Source: Loxodes magnus (Eukaryota; Ciliophora; Karyorelictea; Loxodida; Loxodidae). Taken from it: a stretch of DNA of 64,000 bases. How positions within the stretch are numbered: position 1 is the first letter of the stretch; every line of letters begins with the position of its first letter. The stretch lies in NCBI GenBank assembly GCA_946699065.1, contig CAMPDV010000680.1, forward strand, positions 124,001 to 188,000, read 5' to 3'. Under the pieces are notes generated by a model, which had not been told where the DNA came from, ran no database searches, and worked only from the letters and a program-made list of their open reading frames with translations. This document shows, piece by piece, positions 12,736-22,860 of the stretch. Made by a program: the position numbers and the translations under genes.

Positions 12736-13662
12736 TAAAAGCATACTCTGCTTTAATAACCAACTACTAGTTTATAACCTTTTGACTGATAACTTAATAA
12801 CAAGGGATCTGAGATCATAATATTTGGTAGCTGAATTCTGATTTTATTTGGTAAAGTCATTCAAATTCTTGGTTCTTACTTACTCTATAAGTTTCAAAGA
12901 AAAAAGGATAAAAATAGATTCGAGTGCCAGCTTTAAATCTTAAAAGCAGAAAATATTAGAAATCAAGTTAGTTACTCAGTGAGAGAAAATAGGTAAATAG
13001 ATGACCAAAGTTGGTATATCGAGTTTAGTCAATAAAAGCTTAAAAACTACCTTCTATTACAAAAGTAGTAGCTACTAAGCATTATTCATCTCTTCAGTCT
13101 AAGTGGGGTATGCTTCATTAGACAAAGATTAGTTTCCATATCACCACTCTCTAGATAACTAGAAGAGATAAGCTTTTCATTTTTCTACTTTAACTATCTT
13201 TGTGGACTTTCTATCTTAGCAGTGTTCTAGTGGAACCATATTTTTTGATTCTGTTCTTATAAGATCACGTTCATTTCTGCCTCCACTTAAAATCCTAAGA
13301 TATAAAATCTCTTTTCTAAACAATAGAATCTAGATATACAACTCTAGTATTGAAGTCCTCTAAACCTAAATATGAAAACTTAGTTAGGATAGAACACCAA
13401 ACTGAGATATATTCTAGGAGGTAACTAAAGATGAGGAAGGAATTGTGCTCAAACTAGCTGCTATTGGATTTATAAGAATAGCAAGGGAAATGTTATGACT
13501 TTGGAGCTCTTTTTATAACTACCGGTCTCAAGGTGAAGCTAGAATTTAAACTTCATATATGAGAGTGGAAAATAAAGCCTGAGACTTATTGACCTTTAAT
13601 TACGGTTACTTTTTTCACCATTTTTAACAATTTTTTTTGAAAGAAACTTAATAAGAAAAAAA
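12736..13662. other. No gene resolved
   Basis: No clear coding frame. The oligo-A tract just before 13663 is the probable Pol III terminator of the minus-strand tRNA-Gly. Confidence 0.4.
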
Positions 13663-13733
13663 TGCACAATCCGGGAATCGAACCCGGGTCGCATGAATGG
13701 GAATCATGCATTCTACCACTAAACCAATTGTGC
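13663..13733 (-). tRNA. tRNA-Gly(CCC)
   Basis: A 71-nt cloverleaf on the minus strand. The acceptor GCACAAT pairs fully with ATTGTGC, the discriminator base is A, the anticodon stem CATGA/TCATG encloses the loop TTCCCAT with anticodon CCC, and the T stem encloses TTCGATT. The anticodon decodes GGG. A run of seven T follows the 3' end on the minus strand, a standard Pol III terminator. No intron. Confidence 0.93.
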
Positions 13734-13859
13734 TTATAAAATCTAGTTAGTTAGCAAAATAAATATATCACTCATACAGACCATCTAGCAACAGTAATTA
13801 GCAAACTACCCTAGTAAAGTTTTGAAAAATATAGCAAGCTTAAAAGGCAGTAAATTCAA

Positions 13860-14264
13860 GTGAAGAAGGATAGATTTATAACGAACGAATATGACAACGA
13901 CATCTTCAATTTGCTGAAAGTAGAAAGCAAATAAATTCCTTAATACAACCTCGAACTGTAATCACTATAATCTTTTAGATATATAGTCGAAGGAAGCGTT
14001 TATTAAGGTCTTGATAAGCACGAAAAGCTAAGCAACTATTGCAAATATAATATAAGAAATAAAGATGCCTCAAAGCTTTCATCTCTAAACCTTAGCAAGA
14101 ACAATAAAAATCTTACATAAGCCAGGTAAAAAAGGATTAGCCCTTAATAACTAAATCTTAAAAAGCTCTAGTTATAAACAATTAGCAAGACTATAAATAA
14201 TTATACAGGCTAAGATAAGATAAAGGAAATTAAATAAAAGAAGCTTTAAAAAAAACTTATTTGA
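13860..14264 (+). CDS. Small basic unknown protein
   Basis: The frame from 13860 reads about 134 residues rich in Lys, Asn, Gln and Ser, beginning VKKDRFITNEYDNDIF and ending at TGA 14262-14264. No ATG lies near the 5' end in this frame, so the start is unresolved; an upstream exon is likely. An ATG at 13891 is in another frame. No domain recognised. It converges with the RING-kelch gene, about 230 bases away. Confidence 0.4.
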
Positions 14265-14494
14265 TTGAGTTATTTTTAACAGCGAAAAATGAAGATTTGA
14301 TCTAAAATTTATAATAAAAAAAAGGTTAAAGAACAAATTTCTATTGCTTTTTTATATTTTTAGATACTTTTTTGCTAAATTTTTTTCTAAAGATGCTGTA
14401 AAAAAGATTTCGCTTAGAATTTTTTAAATAAAATAAGAGGATATTTTAGCGTAATAAGTATAGCTATTTTTAAATTTAAATTGGCAGTTTTTTT

Positions 14495-16072
14495 TCACTT
14501 TTCTTTCCATAATACCTTGCTTTCCATTGTATCCAAATTCATTTACATTACAAACTTGTTTTCTTGGTTTTCAACAAAAGCATATAAAAAATTGCCTACT
14601 ATTTTATATGTTTAGGTGAATTAAACTTTTTCTACTATGCTAGATTCTTATCACTGTTATCCATCCCATTTATATACTTTGTCTATTTCAGAAGTTAGCT
14701 CGTTTTATAATAGAGTGAGACCACCGAAGATTAATATTTGGGATGCTTTTATTATTAAAGCATTTGATAAATTAAGGGGCATAAAAATGTTATCCTATTA
14801 TCATTGATCATTTTTGATGCTATAATTGTAAACTATACCTGTTATTCTTCCATTCGAACTAATTCCGCCAAAAGAAAATATTTTGCTTTCTTGTTCATTT
14901 GCAACTAAGGAAAGACCATACATTTACATAGGAATTTATTATGCTTTAAATCATTTTGTCGTGTCATTTAAATCCATCCATTCTACTGTGCTTAGCAAAA
15001 TATAGTTATCAGATTTCCCTCCTACTACAAAAAGTTTATTCAGACATATGCAAATTCCAGAACAAGCTCTTCCTTATATCAAGTCCCCTAACTATAAGAA
15101 AACATTTTCGATAAATAAATAAGATTGTTTAAAAGCTTCTTCTCTTTTATAGTCGAAACCACCAACAATAAATAGATTCTAGCCGTATTCTATACAAACA
15201 GATTCATGAAAGAAAGGAATTTGTGTCTCTATTTCTTGCATTTTTGCATTCTTAATATCAAATATTTTTATCTTAGTAGAGTTGCTTTAAATTGCATAAA
15301 TACACTCTTCTCTTTCTCTTTAATCCTTTACTCGATCTTTGCTTTCAAGAAACTGCACATAATTCCTAGTTTGTAGAAAGCTCTAGAAGCTTTTAGTCTA
15401 CTTCACTTCTTCTCTTAACTTTTCCTCCTCTTGGTTTATTACTTGCGGTTCGGATTCTAACATGCTTTCTATTTCTTAGAGGATTGATTTTAGTTTATCT
15501 TACTAAGAGTTCATATCTTAGATGCAGTTCTAAGCTTGCTAGTCTAAATAATAATTAAGTTCCAAATCAGTTAAAATTTTTGGGGCATTTTTACTGAGAT
15601 CTTTCTAAAACTAAATTAGTCCTGCATTTAATTTTGCTTCTTCGTGCTGCTATTTCCTTTCTTAATTCTTCTGAGCTTCTTATTTTAACTAGCTCAGAAC
15701 TTAAAGATTTTTACTCTTAATCAGCCTTTCAATTTCTTACAGAACATTGGCTAGAAAGTCATTAGCTGCCTTTTAAATATCCCTTTTATTAGGTTTCAAA
15801 GTATTGACATATCCTTTTATTTCAACTTAGCAATAATCTAGTTGCTAAACCTTTTACTTCCTAATAAGTTCAAGTATTTTTAGATCTGAAGGCTAAGAAG
15901 ACGGTTTAATCACTGAAACACTACTACAAGTCTTACACTTATAATCAGCATCCACTGCATGAATCTTATAAGCGCAATTTTTACAAATAGCATGCTTACA
16001 ACTGAGCGATAAAGGAGTATAGTAATCATCATCGAATGGTGTTTTGCAGTTCTAGCAATTAACTTCTTACAT
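14495..16072 (-). CDS. RING-finger and kelch-repeat protein
   Basis: One uninterrupted frame of 525 residues from ATG 16072-16070 to TGA 14497-14495. The N-terminus is a C3HC4 RING finger: Cys6-x2-Cys9, Cys25-x-His27, Cys30-x2-Cys33 and Cys46-x2-Cys49. A long Gln/Glu/Lys-rich coiled coil follows (about 60-260), then kelch repeats with double-Gly turns (IVGGFDY, VVGGKSD, FGGISSNG, FGGLTLL; about 280-520). This is the architecture of RING-type E3 ubiquitin ligases in which kelch blades bind substrate; that role is inferred. Three TGA codons read as Trp in the kelch part (TKWF, DQWQQ, QQWQE), where kelch blades usually carry Trp. That is good support for the recoding. Confidence 0.85.
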
Positions 16073-17537
16073 TTAATTTTAAAAGGCTTAATTAAATTAA
16101 ATAAGCTAAGGCATATTAAACAGTAACTCTATAAAGTTGAAGAGTAGAATTCTAGTCTTTTACATTAGAAACTAGAGTTGTATGACAAGAAATTAAAGTT
16201 AACGTTAATTTTTATTTATGCTTCTAGTCATTTTGGTTAGGATGAAGGTAGACTAGTTTATGTATGCATGATCATAAAATCTAGGATTTTTATTAGATCA
16301 AAATTTAAGTTCGTGAAGATTAAAATGAACTTAGGAGTTTAGTTTTGAAAATGGTTGGTTTAATTGTAAAGCTAGAAATTGGGATTTCATAGTTGTTCAG
16401 ATGAAGGGTTGTTAGTATAAAACTTATGAGGGTATTGAAGGTTGTTTCAATATGATTTTTAAGTAGTGGCTATTTTTGGATTTTGCTTGAGCTTAAAAAG
16501 GAGAGATTTATTGGAGTGAAACTCACATAATCTTGATAGTCAGTTAAGAGTTTTAATAGTTATTAGTTGCTTCTGCATTTAACTTTTACAACAGAATGTA
16601 ATTTTTTTAATTTGATGTCTTAATTTATAAGACTGAAAGACCAGTCTCATCCATGAGATTATTTAACGATTATAATGGAACTTTCTTTTGAAGATTCAAG
16701 ATCATCTATTTCTGATTCTATAGCTCAATCTATCCCGCAATTTCGGCAATAAATAACTTACTTTTAAATCAGCTTCTGTAAATTGCAAGAAAGACTCATT
16801 TTTGCATCTCTTTCTGTTTCCTTATTAATAGCTCTAGTTTTTTCGTCTTTTTCGCTTTTTTCTCTGAGCATTTTTGATAGCCTTATTGATTTAGCTTCTT
16901 GCCTGATTGGAAGGAACTAGAATCTCATTCTCTAAGATTTTCCATTGATTTTAATTGTCCCTTTTAAGTCTATTTTTCTATTCTTGCAAGTTCAATGCTT
17001 CATTTACTTTATACCCCTAGATCCTAGAAAATCCCTTTTCATAAGCCTTCAGAAACCTTTTTTTTTCCGAAGTATATAAATTAAAGGTTTAAATAAGGGA
17101 AATCGTAATTAACTAAGAACGTAATATAAAAAGCAAGTCTGCTTATAGTCAAAAGAAAGGGAGCAGCAGCTAGATTCTAAATTGTTGACTTTTACTTCTT
17201 AATCTTATAGCAGTCTTGGTAAGAATCGCTCCCTTGAAAAGAAAGTGCTAGGAGGATTTTCTGGCATTAATAGAGACTTGAAGACTATGGATATGGAATA
17301 TGCATTCACTATTCATGGTAGTTCCTGTTTTCAAAAACTAATCAGTAGATATTATGTAATGTCCATAAAGAGACCACTCAAAGTAAACAGCACGATAAGA
17401 TCTTATTTTTCCTCACCCATTATAAGTTAGTCATAGGCCAATCCTCAAAAGCCACCCTATATATTTATTTTTACATAGGATAAGCATTTTTCAATAATAG
17501 GAAAATAAAGATTTGAGGCTAAAGTCTTAAAAACTAG
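16073..17537 (+). other. Probable coding stretch, frame unresolved
   Basis: From 16653 two forward frames look coding. One starts at ATG 16675 with an acidic Ser-rich N-terminus (MELSFEDSRSSISDS) and a hydrophobic hairpin (FSLFSLSIFDSLIDLASCLI). The other starts at ATG 16653 and is Phe/Trp-rich. Codon-position counts do not separate them, and introns may alternate between them. I cannot give a reliable model or function. 16073-16650 shows no gene and holds the divergent flank of the RING-kelch gene. Confidence 0.3.
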
Positions 17538-18077
17538 AATAGAAGCATTAAAGGTTTCACTAGAAGGGCTTTTGAAATAGTAGACATAAAAATTAAGAAC
17601 TCTTATTGTAATCTATTTAGTAGCTTGAGTATCTTTTTAGCTAAAACTGGTATAAAATTTATACTTGCTTAGTATACTTAAATTGTAAAGATGATAGAGG
17701 TAATAGAAAAGTTGGATTATGCTTATTAAGTCTTTAAATCGGTTTCTGAGAAGATTTACTTGGATTGAAATATAGACTCCTACCTAACTTTCGCTCAGGA
17801 TGGTAGAAAACTCTGAACATAAATAAGGACTTGAAGCCAGTTTTTAAGAATTGGTGTCCTCATTTTAGCTGGATCAATCGCTCACTATTTGCTTAGTAAT
17901 TGACCATATTTAGAGAAAGATATCCATGTAGTGAAAGAGTGGAATTTTGGAAATCAGCATAGACCAAGCAAAATGGAAGTGGGGAATGCATTGAAGACGT
18001 ATAAACCCAAGCGCGTTTAGTAGAATTGCTAACGCGAAATGAAATAAAAACGTCTAGAAGTAGAAGATCAAGAATGA
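17538..18077 (+). CDS. Possible PEX11-like membrane protein
   Basis: The frame of codons starting at 17538 reads a continuous protein to TGA 18075-18077. Near its N-terminus it carries FLAKTGIKFILAQYTQIVK. This resembles the Pex11 signature in which a short helix ends in a conserved Gln-Tyr, but the match is by eye. A hydrophobic segment (FLRIGVLILAGSIAHYLL) follows and the C-terminus is basic. Pex11 proteins elongate peroxisomal membranes. G is enriched at codon position 1 around 17641-17760 in this frame. The start is unresolved, as no ATG lies close upstream in frame, so an upstream exon is expected. In-frame TGAs at YLDWN and LSNWPY would be Trp. Confidence 0.3.
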
Positions 18078-19835
18078 AACTCAAGAACACAAAGGAAATC
18101 AAAGAAGAAGGTTGATTTGCATGCGGATTACATAAAAAGCAAGTAGCAGCAAATCAATTAAAGATAGATCCATTATAATTACTACTATTATACCTCTATA
18201 AACACGACGAAATATGCATAATAAACAAGCAAGGGGCTTTACAAACCAATACATCAATTAGTTTTGACTTATAACTTACATTGATATTATATAAATCGGT
18301 TATTCTTAAAGTATCATATCGAAATGAAGCTAGATCACTTTGTTAATTTATATCGTTTTCTATATAAAAGACTTGGTAAAGCAAAGGCAATAAATTATAT
18401 AACTCAAACAGATAAAAAAGCATCCTGACAAGAAAAGAATCAGTCTCTTGATGAATGTTCATATATTTCATACCTGTAAAGAATGAACTATAAGGTATCT
18501 CCCAGATTAGCTATTATAAGAATAAAATCTAACTAATAAAAAGTATGATGCTTGATATAATTAAAACAGGCTAATTCTATTTTTATGAAGTCGATCAGCA
18601 TTAAACAAAAAATAAAGTTTCTAGAATAAAGTTTATTTAGGTTATCTATCAAAACTCAGTCAAAATAGCAGAAGCAGTAGAATTTAAATTACATTAGCAT
18701 AATCTAAATTTTTGAGCTTAGAAAGAAAATGAAACAAAAAGTTCAGATTCAAAAGAGAATTTCAGAAGATTTTAAATCTAAAGGTTTATTCCAGTCATAC
18801 CTTGTAGTCTAAAAATTATTCGTCTAACTTATGATTTTCTGTTATATCCTTATTTTAGAAACTTTTTTGTGAGAAATAAAGCGCTTAATTTAATAGAACG
18901 CATGAAACAAAAATTACGAACTGAACTTTTTGAGTCTAGTATAATTTCTAGGAAAATGCTTATAAGATGAAAGGTAAAAAGTTTCTATTGTAAACTTTTA
19001 TAAAGTTATAGAGCAAAAAAGATAAGAAATGAAAATCTCTTCTGAAAAGCAAAAAAGCTAGGTATAAAATTTCAAAGCTAAATACATATTTTAGGAGCAT
19101 TTAGGTACTATCTTCTGTAAGAGTATTTTGCGTTAACTATGAGCATTCTTTTCTTAAACATAGGAAGAAAATTAATTCCTTAAAAATATTCAATTTCATT
19201 ACGTTTTTTTTCTATAATATAAGATATTTTTAATCAGGCGGAAAATAGATTCTTTGAATAAACCTAATGAATAAAAAAGGGAATTAGACTTGTTAAAAAA
19301 ATAAGAGCTTTGTAATTATAATTCCAGTTTAATTTAGTAATCTGAGTATAAAAACTGTAAAGAATAAGTTGATGAAAATATACCAGGTAAAATATTTATG
19401 TAAAGCTAATTAAGATTTCGTAAGTTTGATTTAAATATGAATAGAAAATTTGCTTTAAATATCAGCATGAATTTTCAGGTTTGAAGCTAAATAAGAAAAT
19501 TTGCATTTTAAGAAAATAATTCTGATTCAAAACTTTCGAAAGAACAAAAGAAAGTACTTTGCTTTTAGGTTATGATTTTCTTAATCTAATGCTTAACTTT
19601 GAATATTTAAGGAAAGCTAAAATCTCACCTGCTGCTTTCTCTGAGCGGTCTCTTTATGGACATTTAAAATATCTACTGATTATTTTCTTCCAACAGCAAC
19701 TATTTTGAATGATGAATACATATTCCATAAGCATAAACTTCAAATCCCTATATAGATAGGAAATCATCTTATTGTGTTCCCTTCAAGATATTAATTCTAA
19801 CCTGAGATTTCTCTAAGGTTTGTAATTTTAATTAA
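18078..19835. other. No gene resolved
   Basis: AT-rich DNA of about 1.75 kb in which I find no domain or persistent codon bias on either strand. It includes the 3' flank of the minus-strand gene that ends at 19836. Confidence 0.4.
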
Positions 19836-20902
19836 TCAGATAAAAATATAGTTTCCACTTTTATTTTACCTATTAATTATTTACTAAAAATAGAATAATT
19901 ATATTTTTACCTTTATAATCTCAAACTTAAAATTGGTCTAAGTATTACTTTTATAAAACGTGATTAAGATAAAAAATAGAGTCAATGTAATTATTTAGAT
20001 GAGATAAGTTAAGATAAAATTGTTTGATGTTCTCGGAAGTATTTTTATCTCTTTCTCGCCAACCTCTAGATTGCTCTAGAGGCTAAATATAAAAGTTTAA
20101 TATCTCTATAACTCTTCTCCTTGATATGCATACTGTCACTGAGGTATTCTTTCGCCTAGATAATGATTGGTTTCTATGATCTTGTATATTTTACAAATTT
20201 GTTGCAATAGTAACTTTCTCTTTTTAGTTTTAGTTGTTGTTGTATCTTCTTTCTATTCTCCAACTTCTTCTAGTAGTTTCTGTATTTTTATTTAAAGTTT
20301 TGAAATTTCTAGCACCTTTTCCACAGATGTGCGAGAGTTATAATAATAGCATAATTTTTCTTCTCGTTTAGGTTTAAATCTTGAGTTCTTTCTCTTTTGA
20401 TCATCATTGGGTCATTTCCTTATTCTTGTAGGTCCATTTAACGCTGAAATTTTTACTGCTGTTCTTCTATTTTTTCTATTTTGTTGACTAGTTCTTTCTT
20501 GCTTCTATTATTAGTGTTATGACTAATTGTTCTGGTATTGTGAAATATTTCAAAACGCATTAAGGTCTCATTCTTAGGTCACGAGTCTCGATTCTATTTC
20601 CTCTGCAATTTCAAGTATTTCCATCAGTCTCTTATTATCTTTCTTCAGCTTTTAGACCTCTTCCTGGAGGTCCAGCATAACTTTTATCAGTTAATCATAA
20701 CTTATTTACTGTTCTGTAGTGAGATTGGAAACTCCCGAGCGCTTAATACTTTTAGCCTATTTTCTAGGCTTTTCTTCAGAAGTGGGAGATTCAATTCAAT
20801 TCGGTGTATGACCTTATTGCTACCCTTTTCCTGACCCTAACCTCTCTATAGTACGTCGTTAACTCCATCCTTTTTGGAACCACGAAAAACCCTGATTTGC
20901 AT
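19836..20902 (-). CDS. Coiled-coil protein with C-terminal hydrophobic helix
   Basis: The minus-strand frame ending at TGA 19838-19836 reads an N-terminal Gly/Gln-rich stretch, an acidic coiled coil (VMLDLQEEVQKLKKDNKRLM), an Asn/Gln-rich middle, a second coiled coil and a C-terminal hydrophobic helix (IQIITLTLFFILITFY). This suggests a tail-anchored or membrane-tethered scaffold; I do not recognise a family. The ATG at 20902 is in another frame, and about 14 nt must be removed, or an earlier start used, to enter the main frame. The N-terminus is therefore uncertain. A divergent gene may start at 20941. Confidence 0.5.
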
Positions 20903-20940
20903 CCTGAACATATTTTTTTATAAAAGGGAAGAATAAATAA

Positions 20941-21510
20941 ATGGAAAAGCTTAATAAGCATGAAGAAAGTAATTCAAGTCTAACCTCATAAGAGCAAGAT
21001 CTAAATACCAACTGAACTACGCAAAAAAAGTTTAAAGTTGCCAGTCTATCAGCAAGACTAAAGAACGATAAGCTAGAATATTAGAATTATATATGAAGAA
21101 GTAGCGAGAACGGTAAAATTAGATAACTCTGAAAGATGATGGAAGTGAAAGGACGCAAATTGAAGTAATAAAAATTGGAAGAATAAAAAGGAAAAATATT
21201 AGAAAAATTAGGAAAAGCTTTATTGAAGTGAATCTCAAAAGTAAGTAGGATAAAATAAAAAATTGAGAGCAAGAGATTATAATTAGTATGAAGAGCTGCC
21301 AAAAGTTGAAATTGGGATTAAATTATAATTTTTTTAATTTTGTGGAAATAATAGAAATCGGTGGCTAAAGAGAGGAAATGATTCCAAAGCACCAAATTTC
21401 AATTTAACTTCTTTTGTGTAAGTTATAATTTTATAATTAAGGCTTTGAGATTTAGTCGAATCAAAAACTAGAAAAAGTTTCAGATCAAACAAAATATCTT
21501 ATATATATAA
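20941..21510 (+). CDS. Possible small Lys/Gln-rich gene
   Basis: ATG 20941 opens MEKLNKHEESNSSLTSQEQD, a plausible hydrophilic N-terminus divergent from the neighbour at 20902. After about 21060 codon-position bias drifts between frames, so introns or decay are likely and no end is assigned. The last about 180 bases look intergenic. No family recognised. Confidence 0.25.
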
Positions 21511-21513
21511 AAA

Positions 21514-22286
21514 ATGAAAGGCTCTAGAAAAGGCTTTTACAGTAATACGATGGAAGATTAGATTCGAGAAAGAGTAGAACTAGCAATACCACTCAAGTGC
21601 TGCAGAAGTCCTTCAAAACTTTCCTACGAGTATGCTAGATCAACGATAGTCGTGACAGACTGCTGAAAAGCTAATGAAGAAACAAGAGCAATTTAATACT
21701 AAACAGCCCAGAAGAAAAACCAAGTAATAATCATGGATGAGTTGATTGGAAATATATAAGCTCAAACTGGAGAGAGATATGAGCATACAATTACTGCATC
21801 AAAACTTGAAAAACTCTGTTTGTGTTGAGACGCGATTTGAGTAGGAAATTCCAGTCTCAGAACTTAAAGCGATGGACTCTCAAAGAAGATTTGTTCGCAG
21901 TCAAGCAAGAAAATTTACAACTAAACTAAAAACTGTCGATGGTATAAGAACAAGAAATAAAGCCAACTAAAAATTCCACAAGGTCAAATGGATTTGATAG
22001 AACTCGATTCTTAACACCTCTCCCAATCTATTTAGTGATTTTCCCTAAACATAAATTTCCTGCAGAAGCAAAAGCAGAAATACTACCCATGCCATATCAT
22101 TGGGTACCTCTATTAGATCGTATGAAATTTACCGTATGTATAATAAAGATTGGAATAGAATCTATTATCAAGAGTAACGAAATCAACGAACAAAAAGACA
22201 GTACAGCAAGATGCTCTTTAATCAGTATAGGAAAATATATAAAAGAAAACTACCTAAATCGAGTCCTGGATCAAGAATAGACCTGA
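21514..22286 (+). CDS. Unknown protein, two exons
   Basis: Exon 1 starts at ATG 21514 (MKGSRKGFYSNTMEDQ). G at codon position 1 is clearly enriched in this frame through 21780. From about 22021 the enrichment moves to the frame that ends at TGA 22284-22286, so an intron with length of 2 modulo 3 must lie near 21822-21860. Candidates are 14 or 20 nt starting at 21841 (GTAGGAAATTCCAG, optionally plus TCTCAG). Exon 2 has a coiled coil (AVKQENLQLNQKLSMVQEQE) followed by a hydrophobic Pro-rich segment (FLTPLPIYLVIFPKH). About 250 residues. The function is unknown. A dispersed repeat unit begins about 220 bases downstream. Confidence 0.5.
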
Positions 22287-22503
22287 AGAGCTTATTAACG
22301 AAGATAAAAAAATATGATTTTCGGAAAAGACATTTCCAGGTGATTGGAGTACAAACAAAATCCTCCTATCTACAGAGGAAGTAGATGTGAAACTTTTATA
22401 GCTATTAAACCCAATAAAATTTGATCTTACATTTTTTCATAAATTTAAAAACTTGGTAAAGCATTCTAGTAAATTTGCATTGTTTTATTATATTATATTT
22501 TAA

Positions 22504-22860
22504 ATAGGGTGGAAAGCCCTTTCCTTCGGATGCTGCTTGGAGGCCTAGCAAGGCAACTAAAAAATGAGCTCGGTCGGAGGATAAATCGGAGAAAGAGAAA
22601 CCAATAACAAGAGAAGGAAGATTCGACAAGCTGGAGAACTCTGAATGACAGGAGAAAACCTTCTTCATCATAAGTCGGGGAAAGATGAACTTAAACGCAT
22701 ATTGCATCCTATGCTTTGGAAGGAAAAATTACAAAACGTACTGCAGGAAGAGAAAAAAAGGATAGAGAGACCCATAAAATTTTATTTTTCTACATTAAAT
22801 AAAATTATTTTAAAGAGCTACTTACCAACTAGAGTATTACGCGCTCTATAATCCAATTTC
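22504..22860 (+). repeat. Dispersed repeat unit, copy I
   Basis: About 355 bp, starting AATAGGGTGGAAAGCCCTTT and ending CTCTATAATCCAATTT. It is similar to 41325-41690 and to the reverse complement of 38706-39072, and more distantly to 40594-40888. G+C is well above the flanks. It stands alone here without the long arms seen at 38-42 kb, so the unit moves independently. It contains the structured motif described in the findings, but with stem mismatches, so it is probably an old copy. No coding role is evident. Confidence 0.8.

Noticed and set aside
16830-16925. Cation-diffusion-facilitator transporter (SIFDSLIDLASCLI resembles its second helix)
   Set aside because: The cytosolic G-K-x-R-x-E motif that should follow within about 30 residues appears only about 200 residues later, and no later Asp/His metal site is visible. 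The likeness may be chance in a hydrophobic stretch.
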